Assembly: GCA_018302815.1 (NCBI GenBank)
Contig: JAGVZE010000007.1
Span: 124,001-188,000 of the forward strand
Source of the DNA: Candidatus Woesearchaeota archaeon
GTDB lineage: Archaea > Nanobdellota > Nanobdellia > Woesearchaeales > ARS49
Direction of reading: 5' to 3'
DNA: 64,000 nt
A program made the position numbers and the translations under genes. Positions 9,165 to 18,839 of the stretch are shown here, piece by piece. Position 1 is the stretch's first letter; every line of letters begins with the position of its first letter. Below the pieces are notes generated by a model. The model searched no databases, was not told the DNA's origin, and saw nothing but the letters and a program-made list of their open reading frames with translations.

Positions 9165-9890
9165 TTATTTCTTGACGCCAACACAAAGCCCCCGCTCAAG
9201 CACGTTCTCGACGAAACTAACCTCAAAACCAGCTTGGCGGACAAGATTGAGCATATCTTCTTTGACGAACAGACCGAGCTCATGGCGGTCCTTGAAGTAT
9301 CGAACCCCCTTTCCGGTCTCAGCTATAAGAAAATTGAAGTCAAGAATAGAAACATTCCCTTTTATTCGCGAGATATGAGCGCGGGCAATCTTCACATCTT
9401 GCTCAGAATGCGTGAGCATGTGCGGTTTTCCCGCGGCGAATTCTCCCTTCCAAAACCAGGGTTCTATCATCAAGACCCCGCCGAGTTTCACATGCGCTCC
9501 CAATCTATCAATAGTCTTTTTCAAATTAGCGCGCGTCTTGACATATCCAATAGAACTGAATAGACACGTCACGACATCAAACTGCCGTCCAAGATTCATC
9601 GTCATCATGTCTGCCCTCTTGAACAAAACCCCGTTGATATTCTTTCTAGCGACATTTAGAATACCCTGATTGATATCGGTTCCGACACACGTGAAGACCT
9701 GTTTTAACTGTTCAAGATGTTTACCAGTGCCACATGCGACTTCAAGCAAGTCATTCCCGCGCGACCTCTTGAGCTTCGTCGCTATCTCTATCACCTTCTG
9801 AGCTTCGGCTATGTAGTCCTTCTTCTTCCCACCAACGTACAAAAGATCATAATAGTTCGCCAACTCTCTGTACATCATCTCTTTTTTCAT
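9165..9890 (-). CDS. class I SAM-dependent methyltransferase
   Basis: MYRELANYYDLLYVGGKKKDY...DLLEVACGTGKHLEQL. Confidence 0.8.
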   Translation of the reverse strand: MKKEMMYRELANYYDLLYVGGKKKDYIAEAQKVIEIATKLKRSRGNDLLEVACGTGKHLEQLKQVFTCVGTDINQGILNVARKNINGVLFKRADMMTMNLGRQFDVVTCLFSSIGYVKTRANLKKTIDRLGAHVKLGGVLMIEPWFWKGEFAAGKPHMLTHSEQDVKIARAHISRIKGNVSILDFNFLIAETGKGVRYFKDRHELGLFVKEDMLNLVRQAGFEVSFVENVLERGLCVGVKK

Positions 9891-9964
9891 ACTGGTATCT
9901 CGATTATCCCGCTTTAAATACTTTTTTCCTGCTGGCGACAATTTTATGACGGCCCGGCTTGAGT

Positions 9965-10897
9965 TCACAGTTCTTCTGTTTCTTCAAGCCAGTTGCCCAT
10001 CATGACAAAAAATGAAGCGAATGCGGTTGTTCCCGCATAACTTTTAACGCCCACCTTGAGCATCAGATCGCCTACGGCGCAGATTTTATCTAATGACACG
10101 GGAATCTCAAAAATGTATCCGACAATGCCGCTCACAACTGCCGTGAATGCCATAAGACACATCGTAACAAGCATAGAATAGGAGATAACAAAGGGATGAA
10201 GAGGGTATTTTCGGAACAGATACTCTGCACGGGCGAGAACTTGTTTTGACAAATTCGCCGCTTCTCTTGCTGAACCTAAGCGACCAATTAATGCCTGCTC
10301 AATCTTCACCTGAGAAAGGTATGCCTGCACGTCATTGTTCTGAAGCGCTTTTACCTCCTCCTTATACACTTCCTCAAGACTATCAACAACCTCTCTGAAT
10401 GTGTCTATCTCGTCCAAAAACGCAGCGCCGATAGTATCCATGAAGTCACCGCACTCCTTTTGAGCTATCGTCCAATAATCAGGAGTCAGGGAATGGCCAC
10501 CCCCTAGTTTTGGGAACGGAAGCATCAACGGGCCTATTATGCTGCCTTCCCGTTCGATCCCCTTCTGAATGTTGTATATTACGCTAGCATCAAGCTTTGC
10601 TTTTTCAAGCTCATCTAACCATTTTATGAGGTTCTTCTTGTTCTTCTCAAAAAATGCAAAACTTTTCAAGAACTTCCAAATACCATAACGGACGGTCATC
10701 TTAGGACCAGAACGCGACTCTCCGATAAGCGCCTTCAACACCCGCACGTCATCAATTCTTTCGGACTTCAAAACAACCTTATCGATAGAGCGCTTAGCAT
10801 CGAACAACGCCTTAAGCTTCTTCGCTCGTTCAGGCATAACCTTGAGATAAGTCTTAACATAGCTTCTTGTTGTAACCATACTTTCATTCACAAGCAC
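9965..10897 (-). CDS. hypothetical membrane protein of the secretion locus
   Basis: ORF with C-terminal TM segments. Confidence 0.5.
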   Translation of the reverse strand: MLVNESMVTTRSYVKTYLKVMPERAKKLKALFDAKRSIDKVVLKSERIDDVRVLKALIGESRSGPKMTVRYGIWKFLKSFAFFEKNKKNLIKWLDELEKAKLDASVIYNIQKGIEREGSIIGPLMLPFPKLGGGHSLTPDYWTIAQKECGDFMDTIGAAFLDEIDTFREVVDSLEEVYKEEVKALQNNDVQAYLSQVKIEQALIGRLGSAREAANLSKQVLARAEYLFRKYPLHPFVISYSMLVTMCLMAFTAVVSGIVGYIFEIPVSLDKICAVGDLMLKVGVKSYAGTTAFASFFVMMGNWLEETEEL

Positions 10898-10948
10898 AAA
10901 ACCTTTAAAAACATATGCGCTCTAGAGTAAATAAAAAGAGCTGAACCA

Positions 10949-11569
10949 ATGGCACTAGCAGACTTATTCAAGAAAAAACCAACCGCTCCTATTGGGCCAT
11001 CAGAACCACAAGGCACACTAGGAGAAGTGCCATTGTCACAAGTCATGACAATGCAACAACAAGGACTTTCTAACAGCCAAATCATACAAATGCTCCAAAG
11101 GCAAGGATACCAGCCAACACAAATCTACGACGCTTTGGCGCAATCAGAAGCCAAACAACAAATAGAGCCAATGCCTGCCGTGCCAGGCGAAAGCGCGCCA
11201 AAGAAAGAAGAACAGGCATCAGAAAAAACAGCAGACCATCCAACTTCAGAAGCCTTAGTCGAACAAATCATCGACGAAAAATGGCACGAACTCCAAAAGG
11301 AACTCGCCAAAATGAACGAGTGGAAAGAACTACTAACTTCAAGAGTCGACAAAATCGAACAGACTGTAACCGACATGAGAACAGACTTGACAGGCCTTCA
11401 TAACGCAATAGTCGCGCGAATAGGCGAGTATGACAAAACACTCATGGACGTCGGCACAGAAATAAAAGCCATGGAAAAAGTCTTCCAGAAAGTCTTGCCT
11501 GAACTCACAGGCAACATACAGGAACTTTCACGCATAACAAAGACAGTCAAAGGACCTAAAGAAAAATAA
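10949..11569 (+). CDS. coiled-coil protein with QGxSxxQIIxxLxxQGYxxxQIxDAL motif
   Basis: ORF; QQQGLSNSQIIQMLQRQGYQPTQIYDALAQ then coiled coil. Confidence 0.6.
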   Translation: MALADLFKKKPTAPIGPSEPQGTLGEVPLSQVMTMQQQGLSNSQIIQMLQRQGYQPTQIYDALAQSEAKQQIEPMPAVPGESAPKKEEQASEKTADHPTSEALVEQIIDEKWHELQKELAKMNEWKELLTSRVDKIEQTVTDMRTDLTGLHNAIVARIGEYDKTLMDVGTEIKAMEKVFQKVLPELTGNIQELSRITKTVKGPKEK

Positions 11570-11574
11570 TTCTA

Positions 11575-12111
11575 TTATTGTTCAGTCATATATCTAACTG
11601 TGAAGAACGCGATAAGCATGACAAGCATCAATCCCAAAACTTTCGGATGGAAAATCGTCTGCCAAAATTCAGCAGGACCAGTACCTGAAACATTACCGGA
11701 CTTGACAGCATCCAAATCATATTCCTCGCTCACGACAAACATCAAAGAACCAACAGCAATCAGGATAAGAAGAGCGATAACGAATGTGCCACTTGCGAAC
11801 TCACCGCTTTTGATATGCGCTACAATGTCCTTTTGTTCGAAACCAAGCACCATATAAGTAAACATCACGAAAGTCATAAACATAATCAATAGAACAATCC
11901 ATGGCGCCATCAAATTGATAGTCTTCATCGCGATATCAGAAAACAAAGTCAGCATCGCAAGAATAAGCGCTATCAACGCCGCGAAAACCTGATTCTTCTC
12001 CTTAAACCACTCAATCCTCAAAAGCACGACATAAGTTAGCACTAAAACTAAAATGAACGGAAAAACACCTTCAAACTGCTTCAATACCGTGATGTCAAGA
12101 GGGGTTGCCAT
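11575..12111 (-). CDS. integral membrane protein, tandem paralog 3
   Basis: MATPLDITVLKQFEGVFPFILVLVLTYVVLLRIEWF; several TM segments. Confidence 0.65.
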   Translation of the reverse strand: MATPLDITVLKQFEGVFPFILVLVLTYVVLLRIEWFKEKNQVFAALIALILAMLTLFSDIAMKTINLMAPWIVLLIMFMTFVMFTYMVLGFEQKDIVAHIKSGEFASGTFVIALLILIAVGSLMFVVSEEYDLDAVKSGNVSGTGPAEFWQTIFHPKVLGLMLVMLIAFFTVRYMTEQ

Positions 12112-12113
12112 GG

Positions 12114-12776
12114 TTACTTCTTTGGAGGAGGTCCTGATGGAGCCGAGCCACCGCTTGAGCCGCCCATACCAAATAGGGATTGAATGTTTTGCGCGAAATC
12201 TTGAACTTTTTGAGTCCAAGACTTACTCTTGTCTGCTTCAGTTGGTTCAGAAACCACGAAATAAATCACAAGACCCATAGTCGCCAATATAATTATCAAT
12301 GACAAAAAGTTCGGATCCGAAAACAAGCTTGCAATCCACATGGGTGCGAAAGACGGAAAAGCCGCTGAAATAATTGACATGGTCAATAGAACAAAAGCCG
12401 CTAACGCGATAATTGACATCACCGCATTTGGAAGAGATGCTCCAACAAGACCAAGCAGTATCAAAAGCATCATTATCGCAAGAAGTAAAACCACCATCTG
12501 CGGAAGAATCTGATTAAGAATCAAAATGGGATCTTGTTGGGGCTGATAGAGACGCAACACGTGCGGAATAATTACCATAAGTGATAGCGTGAATGAAAGA
12601 ATTCCTGCATGCGATTGAAATGTGGTAATTCCAGTCATTTTTTTCAATATGATGTATAGTAATGTGAAAATCAATAAGAACGGCAGTAATGCATCAACAA
12701 AACCCCAGTTGTTCAACATTTGGAAAACATTCTGCAACGTACCGCTTCCGCCGTAGTATTGGTATTGGAACAACAT
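12114..12776 (-). CDS. integral membrane protein, tandem paralog 2
   Basis: LNNWGFVDALLPFLLIFTLLYIILKK; several TM segments. Confidence 0.65.
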   Translation of the reverse strand: MLFQYQYYGGSGTLQNVFQMLNNWGFVDALLPFLLIFTLLYIILKKMTGITTFQSHAGILSFTLSLMVIIPHVLRLYQPQQDPILILNQILPQMVVLLLAIMMLLILLGLVGASLPNAVMSIIALAAFVLLTMSIISAAFPSFAPMWIASLFSDPNFLSLIIILATMGLVIYFVVSEPTEADKSKSWTQKVQDFAQNIQSLFGMGGSSGGSAPSGPPPKK

Positions 12777-12793
12777 TGTTTATGCCTCCTTTT

Positions 12794-13375
12794 TTACTTG
12801 GACTTATCTGCCGGTTTCTCGAATGGATTGTATCCAGTCACGAATAATACCGTAGCAAGCACGAATATTATTAAAACTATCGCTGCAACACTCGTATCAG
12901 TGTAAAATCCTGAAAGCCAGTTCCAGAACACTTCAAGCCAAGTCGCGCCCGAATCTGTTTTTAAAGCATCAAGGAAAATGAACAAAAGACAAATGGCGAC
13001 GAACGCCATAAAACCAGTTCTCCAGCCACCTTCCTTGAGGAACACTCCCTTCGCAGTTTCATCTGCGCTGAAGAACGAACCTACTAACATCAGGAAGAAC
13101 ACGATAATCAGGAGAAGCACGACAATCTCACTGCTGACCTTTGTCACAATCTCAACAAGCTTCGAACTTGCGACGACAAGGAATGAAACGACGAACGCGA
13201 CCATAGCGTTCAAATTCTTGCGAGTGTATTTGCCCTCTTTATCCTCAGTACCAAACACGCGGGTTCGCTCAAGAAGAGCAAACATCACGCTGAACGTGAG
13301 CAGGAACGGCAAAAGTACATCAAAAACTCCCAGATTTTCAAAAAAATCCACTACGTTACCAAGTACAGTTGCCAT
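12794..13375 (-). CDS. integral membrane protein, tandem paralog 1
   Basis: FENLGVFDVLLPFLLTFSVMFALLER; several TM segments. Confidence 0.65.
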   Translation of the reverse strand: MATVLGNVVDFFENLGVFDVLLPFLLTFSVMFALLERTRVFGTEDKEGKYTRKNLNAMVAFVVSFLVVASSKLVEIVTKVSSEIVVLLLIIVFFLMLVGSFFSADETAKGVFLKEGGWRTGFMAFVAICLLFIFLDALKTDSGATWLEVFWNWLSGFYTDTSVAAIVLIIFVLATVLFVTGYNPFEKPADKSK

Positions 13376-13463
13376 CGTTCCTCTTTTGTCTTAGTTTGAG
13401 GTTTGTAGTTATATAAAGGTTTCCACCCAAGAATTTATAAATAGCTATTCGGATAGTTATGAT

Positions 13464-14039
13464 ATGCTCAATAAGAAAGCCTTCCAAGAAATGCGAAAGC
13501 ATATGGACACGTACGAAAAGCTTCGCGAAGAACTTATTGGTATTAGTAGAGGAGTAACTAAAACCAGCAAACACGCAATCTATGCCGCACACCGCGATGA
13601 CCTTGACGGCGCGAAGAAATTACTCGATGAAGCAAAGGCAAACGTCATCAAGATTAATATCTTGATCACTAAAGATGTAAACTTGGCGCTTGTTGGCGCA
13701 TACTCAGAAGCACTAGAAGAATACGCCGAAGCCTCTATCTATATACACTTTCTCAAGCACAAAGACATTCCAACACCAAAGCAGCTAGAGATAGAGGCAG
13801 AAGTATATTTGGGCGCACTTTCTGATACCGTGGGAGAATTAGTGCGAAGAGCCATAAATTCAAGCATCAAGGGAGATTTCAAGGCATCATTAGACATAAA
13901 AGACGCAGTCGCAGAAATTTATGCGGAAATGATGCTCTTTGACTGGCGAAACACACCAGTACGCAAAAAGTTCGACGCCATCAAGTACGGACTAGAAAAA
14001 CTTGAGGACTTGGCGCTCAAGATTAAGTTCAAGCAATGA
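13464..14039 (+). CDS. translin family protein
   Basis: All-helical ~190 aa; YSEALEEYAEASIYIHFLKHKDIP...YLGALSDTVGELVRRAI typical of translin. Confidence 0.75.
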   Translation: MLNKKAFQEMRKHMDTYEKLREELIGISRGVTKTSKHAIYAAHRDDLDGAKKLLDEAKANVIKINILITKDVNLALVGAYSEALEEYAEASIYIHFLKHKDIPTPKQLEIEAEVYLGALSDTVGELVRRAINSSIKGDFKASLDIKDAVAEIYAEMMLFDWRNTPVRKKFDAIKYGLEKLEDLALKIKFKQ

Positions 14040-14047
14040 TTCTGTAG

Positions 14048-14084
14048 TCACTTTATAGTGGTTTATATAGTAAACTTTAAATAC
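14048..14084 (+). promoter_or_regulatory. palindrome TCACT-TTAT-AGTGG plus TTTAAATAC promoter
   Basis: Same arrangement as at 45706 and 62303. Confidence 0.5.
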
Positions 14085-14105
14085 TCATCATATGAGCCTT
14101 TTTGT

Positions 14106-14693
14106 ATGCCAACTGAACTTACTGTACATGACAGATTTCCTGATCACAAAACAAATAGATTGGTACTGCAAAGAGCCACGCAGCATTTGACTGAGCTCCT
14201 AGTGGGATTCTATGATATGAATCGCAGAACAACAGGACTGTACATTGGAGATATTGAACCGCGCGCAGAGTTATGGACGTCTCAACACATTTGGGAAGAA
14301 CCATTGTCTTCGCCAAGAAACACGCGCAGGCAAGACGCTCGAGGAAATAACCTGGTTACATCGTACCATATCCCTGATGAAGTTATTGATGATTTATGGA
14401 GAGCGTTTTATAATGATCGTCTTGACAACGTTCGGCAAAACGCAGAATTAATCGGGTATAGTGTGCACACGAGCATAGGCAATCGCTTCCAATTATCGTC
14501 AGATGTTTTTAATGTGAGTTTATTACTGGCCATAATTGCAGGACAGCCAGCACCGCTGCAAGAACACAAACTGCTTATAACATCGTACCAGTTAAACGCG
14601 CCTGTTGAATTTTTCAATGCTTGGGCGGAGCACCGCGATAGACTTATCGCTCAAGCACGAACGCTTTATGTTTCTGACAATCGCAATTGCTGA
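14106..14693 (+). CDS. hypothetical protein
   Basis: ORF; ATG at 14106 after promoter TTTAAATAC. Confidence 0.5.
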   Translation: MPTELTVHDRFPDHKTNRLVLQRATQHLTELLVGFYDMNRRTTGLYIGDIEPRAELWTSQHIWEEPLSSPRNTRRQDARGNNLVTSYHIPDEVIDDLWRAFYNDRLDNVRQNAELIGYSVHTSIGNRFQLSSDVFNVSLLLAIIAGQPAPLQEHKLLITSYQLNAPVEFFNAWAEHRDRLIAQARTLYVSDNRNC

Positions 14694-14738
14694 TTCGCAG
14701 GCATAATTTTATAAACAACCCGACTTCTTCACGCGACT

Positions 14739-16508
14739 ATGAAACGAACGCACACCTGCGGAGAACTCACGAAGAAAGAACTTCAGAAAGAGGCAACTCT
14801 ATGCGGGTGGGTGCATACAAGACGAGACCACGGCGGGCTCGTATTCATAGATTTAAGAGACAGATACGGCGTGACCCAAGTCGTGTTCGACCCCAGCCAC
14901 AACAAAGAAGTCCACAAGAACGCAGAACACCTCGGACGCGAATTCGTTTTGCAAGTAAAAGGACACGTGCGAATGAGACCTGCCGGAATGGCAAACAGCA
15001 AGCTCATAACAGGTGAAATAGAACTTCTCGCAGACTCACTAGAAATACTAAACAGAGCGGAAACACCGCCATTCGAAATAGACGATAGAAACGTCGCGGC
15101 AGAAGAATTACGATTGAAATACCGCTATCTCGATTTAAGACGACCAACAATGCAGTCACACCTTTTATTGCGCCACAAGGCAATGCAGGCAGTGCGCGAA
15201 TTCATGTCAAGCCAAAGCTTCATGGAAATAGAAACACCAATGCTAGTCAAAACAACGCCTGGTGGAGCAAGAGTATTCAAAGCTCCAAGCAGAACACACC
15301 CAGGAACATTCTTCTCCTTGCCAGAGAGCCCGCAAATTTACAAGCAACTCCTAATGGTATCAGGGTGCGATAGATACTTCCAAATGGCAAGGTGCATGCG
15401 CGATGAAGACCTTCGAGCAGACAGGCAATGCGAATTCACCCAAATCGACTTAGAGATGAGCTTCGTCGACATGGACGATGTGCTCGCGATAGGCGAAGGA
15501 ATAATCAAGCACGTATTCAAAAAAGTCCTTAGCGTAGACATACCAACACCATTCCAAAAAATGACATTCCACGACGCAATGACAAAATACGGCTCGGACA
15601 AGCCAGACTTGCGATTCGGACTAGAGTTAGTGGAAGTAACCGACATAGTCAAACACTCTGATTTTGGAGTGTTCAAATCAGTTGTTGACAAAAAAGGACG
15701 CGTATTTTGTTTGAAAGCACCAGGATGCGGCAACTTTAGCAGAGGCGAAATAGAAGAAATGATAGACATCGCCAAACTACACAAACTACCCGGCCTTGCC
15801 TGGATGAAAGCAGAAAACGGCAAATTAGAAAGCAACATCGCCAAATACTTCTCCGAAGCATTACAAAAACAACTGATAACTGCGATTGACGCCAAAGACG
15901 GAGACTTATTGCTATTTTCCGCAGACCAATACGAAAAAGCAGCCAACGCGCTTGGACAAGTAAGACTGCACCTTGGCAGAAAACTCAATCTCATAAAAGA
16001 CGGGCAATGGAAATTCCTATGGGTAGTCGATTTTCCAATGTACGAATGGAACGACGAAGCAAACCAATGGGCAGCACGCCACCACATATTCACAAGACCG
16101 CACGATGACGACTGGGACAAACTCGAAACAAACCCCGCAGCAGTACGCGGAAAACTGTACGACATAGTATTGAACGGAGTCGAACTAAGCTCAGGAAGCA
16201 TCCGAATCCACAGCAAAGACATGCAAGAACGAGTGCTCAAAGTCATCGGCCTTACTTACGAAGAAGCCACCAAACGATTCGACTTCTTGCTTGAAGCCTT
16301 CAAATACGGAGCGCCACCACACGGCGGAATGGCAATCGGGTTTGACAGGCTGGTTGCTTTGATGGGCGGACAAAACGACATCCGCGAATTCATCGCATTC
16401 CCACGAAACAAATCAACAGACAACCCCCTCGACGGCAGCCCACAACCCTGGACGCCTGAATTCCTGAAAGATTACAGTTTGAAGCTAGAGATCGTGCAGA
16501 AGAAATAA
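14739..16508 (+). CDS. aspS: aspartyl-tRNA synthetase, bacterial type
   Basis: Full length ~590 aa with CGWVHTRRDHGGLVFIDLRDRYG, internal GAD-like insertion, C-term AFKYGAPPHGGMAIGFDRLVALM. Confidence 0.95.
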   Translation: MKRTHTCGELTKKELQKEATLCGWVHTRRDHGGLVFIDLRDRYGVTQVVFDPSHNKEVHKNAEHLGREFVLQVKGHVRMRPAGMANSKLITGEIELLADSLEILNRAETPPFEIDDRNVAAEELRLKYRYLDLRRPTMQSHLLLRHKAMQAVREFMSSQSFMEIETPMLVKTTPGGARVFKAPSRTHPGTFFSLPESPQIYKQLLMVSGCDRYFQMARCMRDEDLRADRQCEFTQIDLEMSFVDMDDVLAIGEGIIKHVFKKVLSVDIPTPFQKMTFHDAMTKYGSDKPDLRFGLELVEVTDIVKHSDFGVFKSVVDKKGRVFCLKAPGCGNFSRGEIEEMIDIAKLHKLPGLAWMKAENGKLESNIAKYFSEALQKQLITAIDAKDGDLLLFSADQYEKAANALGQVRLHLGRKLNLIKDGQWKFLWVVDFPMYEWNDEANQWAARHHIFTRPHDDDWDKLETNPAAVRGKLYDIVLNGVELSSGSIRIHSKDMQERVLKVIGLTYEEATKRFDFLLEAFKYGAPPHGGMAIGFDRLVALMGGQNDIREFIAFPRNKSTDNPLDGSPQPWTPEFLKDYSLKLEIVQKK

Positions 16509-16509
16509 A

Positions 16510-17238
16510 TCACTTCAATTGCTTCGCATTCTTCCACATAAAGTCAAAATAACTTTTCATCGTCCTGCTCACATTCTCGTTTTCGATAAGAATCGCTTCA
16601 GGCTTTTCATCCCAGATAAGAATGGCAACCTTTCCAGCATAAATGTTGATGGTCGCAGGCGAAACAACATCGGAAGGAACCTGACGATACTGCGTATATC
16701 TGGCCCTGCTTGTTTTAGTGCGACCTTCGCGAATAAGCATCTTAGTCTTCATACCCTTCTTTTCCTTCAATGACCTAAACAACGGAGCGTAATGAGGCAT
16801 CCTGTCGCGGAACTGGCCTTCACTTCCCATAACCAAATATTCATCGTCTTTGCCCACAGAATCAAGAATGTCCTGGAAAATCGTCTTAAGACCGCGATAG
16901 CCCTGAAACAAAGTCAAATTCTTTTTCTCCTTCGAAACAGCGTATTGAGCCCTAAGCGACGGAATAAGCGCCGACGCCAGCTCCTCTTTCTCCTTGAAAT
17001 AATCAATAATCTTCTTCGGGTCAGCAGGAACGTACGTCGTGCGCTTGTTCTCGAATACGGTTGAGACAATGCCGCGCTCAATTAGAAGCTTAAGCGCATT
17101 ATACGTGCTGCTCCTATCAAGCTGAGCCTCCTTTGCAATCCTTCCTGCAAGTGAAGCTCCAATACGAAGCAAAGTGAGATAGACCTTACTCTCATTCACG
17201 CTGAAATTAAGCCTCTCAAGACCCGCTATAAGTTCCAT
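16510..17238 (-). CDS. TrmB-like transcriptional regulator
   Basis: N-terminal wHTH LNFSVNESKVYLTLLRIGASLAGRIAKEAQLDRSSTYNALKLL. Confidence 0.8.
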   Translation of the reverse strand: MELIAGLERLNFSVNESKVYLTLLRIGASLAGRIAKEAQLDRSSTYNALKLLIERGIVSTVFENKRTTYVPADPKKIIDYFKEKEELASALIPSLRAQYAVSKEKKNLTLFQGYRGLKTIFQDILDSVGKDDEYLVMGSEGQFRDRMPHYAPLFRSLKEKKGMKTKMLIREGRTKTSRARYTQYRQVPSDVVSPATINIYAGKVAILIWDEKPEAILIENENVSRTMKSYFDFMWKNAKQLK

Positions 17239-17345
17239 ACGCACTAAAATCACCTTATTCTTTTTAAGCCTTACTGTTGTAGAATATTCTTCAACAAATA
17301 TTTATGAGGCCCCTCTCTGCGCCTTAAGAAGGTCGCAAGGCCGGA

Positions 17346-17684
17346 GTGAAAACAATGAACGATAAAATACCAACAGCAGCAATCATAGAACACAACAGTT
17401 CAGCAAAATACGTGCTTGGATTGGTTCGGGGCAAAGAAGAACAAAAACTTGTCGTAGTATCAATGCGTTATGAATGGCACAAGGATATCGCTTCAGCATA
17501 CAGTAGACGACTTGGCAGCGAACAAACATTTCGCCCTCTTGGCGGAGGATACCTTACCATAAACACAGAAGAGAAAAAAATCGAGACTCATGGAGAAAGC
17601 GGGTCCTACGGAAGACCCGATCTAACACTTGTTCAACGAGTGCTCAAAGAAAACTATCCTGAATACACTATCGACCTACACTGA
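17346..17684 (+). CDS. Janus/Ocnus (PHPT1-like) phosphohistidine phosphatase-like protein
   Basis: KYVL...YEWHKDI...PLGGGYL...KKIETHGESGSYG...LKENYPEYTI matches PHPT1 motif order including catalytic His. Confidence 0.65.
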   Translation: MKTMNDKIPTAAIIEHNSSAKYVLGLVRGKEEQKLVVVSMRYEWHKDIASAYSRRLGSEQTFRPLGGGYLTINTEEKKIETHGESGSYGRPDLTLVQRVLKENYPEYTIDLH

Positions 17685-17704
17685 TCCGCGCAAGAGGAAA
17701 CACG

Positions 17705-18106
17705 ATGACACCCGAAGAACAAAAACAACTAACACAACAGGAAAGACTCGAGCAGGAACACTTGCCAGACCTTACTCCTCGGCAACAATTTGAAGAGCTT
17801 GCTGAACATCAACGAAATCTTCTGCGAAAGAGGGGAATACATGGTTCATCATCAGACCTTTACATCGCGAAGAACGCGGATGTCGCAATCATTGGAATCC
17901 AGACCTCTCAATATGGACACGGACACGACTCAATCTATGTATTCAAAAGTTCACAAAATGGACCAACAGTGGATATTCTCCTGGATGAACATAGTATCCT
18001 CGGAAGAGTGTTTCCTACTGGGATATCAGCTGAGGGAGAGCGATTTTTCTACAGAAAAATCACTGAAAAAGGCAAAAGAAACGACTTGGAGGCGGACATC
18101 CAATGA
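17705..18106 (+). CDS. hypothetical protein
   Basis: ORF in small-gene operon. Confidence 0.45.
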   Translation: MTPEEQKQLTQQERLEQEHLPDLTPRQQFEELAEHQRNLLRKRGIHGSSSDLYIAKNADVAIIGIQTSQYGHGHDSIYVFKSSQNGPTVDILLDEHSILGRVFPTGISAEGERFFYRKITEKGKRNDLEADIQ

Positions 18107-18264
18107 ACGAGTTGAAGCATCAACAGGAGTCACAAAAACAGTTAGCTGCACTTCACAGTAAACTTGTGCAAGCGCATCCAACCTGGCCTTCGGGCAAAGC
18201 CAAATGGATAGCCATGCAGGCGCTAGGAATGAACATCAAAACAAACGAGAATGAATGGGTCTAG
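18103..18264 (+). CDS. 53-aa hypothetical protein (not in ORF track)
   Basis: ATGA overlap with upstream stop; MNELKHQQESQKQLAALHSKLVQAHPTWPSGKAKWIAMQALGMNIKTNENEWV. Confidence 0.5.
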   Translation: MNELKHQQESQKQLAALHSKLVQAHPTWPSGKAKWIAMQALGMNIKTNENEWV

Positions 18265-18272
18265 GAGGAAAC

Positions 18273-18833
18273 ATGACTGATGAAAAATTAAGAAATGCGG
18301 AAAGGGCGGCGAAGAAAAGCCAAAATGATCCATATTCGCGGGAAAGATATTTAAGCGCGCTTAAACGGACTGGCAACCATGCGCAATTCATCAATGAGGT
18401 AATACAAAAGGCATACGCTGATGTTTTTGAAACAATTAAAATTTCAGTGACTGGGCTTGATCCATTTCCCACGGTCAGAGTATATCCTGATCCTGGTACA
18501 AGGGAAGAAGAAGTTATCTACCATGCCGGCCTTTCCTTTGGATATCGCCAAAATCAGTATAACACAAAAAGGGTTTACATTCTCTTGCCTGATTCCATCA
18601 TAATGGATTGTATAATAATTGACCGTTCTTTAGGACGAAGATACCATTCCATGGTAGACATTCGAAATGGACGAAACCTGGAAACAGCCGCATATCTTGC
18701 GAATGCCGGTGATGCAATATCCGCGATCAATAAAGAGTACGAACGCAGAAGCTTGGCCAAAAGCACGCCACCTCCCGAACCTCCTATTGTTGGATTTGAG
18801 CCCACCGGCGGTGATGAGTGGTGGAGGTGCTAA
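18273..18833 (+). CDS. hypothetical protein, tandem paralog A
   Basis: MTDEKLRNAERAAKKSQNDPYSRERYLSALKRTG...LDPFPTV; RBS ggagg upstream of ATG 18273. Confidence 0.6.
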   Translation: MTDEKLRNAERAAKKSQNDPYSRERYLSALKRTGNHAQFINEVIQKAYADVFETIKISVTGLDPFPTVRVYPDPGTREEEVIYHAGLSFGYRQNQYNTKRVYILLPDSIIMDCIIIDRSLGRRYHSMVDIRNGRNLETAAYLANAGDAISAINKEYERRSLAKSTPPPEPPIVGFEPTGGDEWWRC

Positions 18834-18839
18834 TTCAAA

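Noticed and set aside
15338-16246. 302-aa - strand ORF
   Set aside because: Antisense to aspS; Ser/Leu-rich composition typical of shadow reading.
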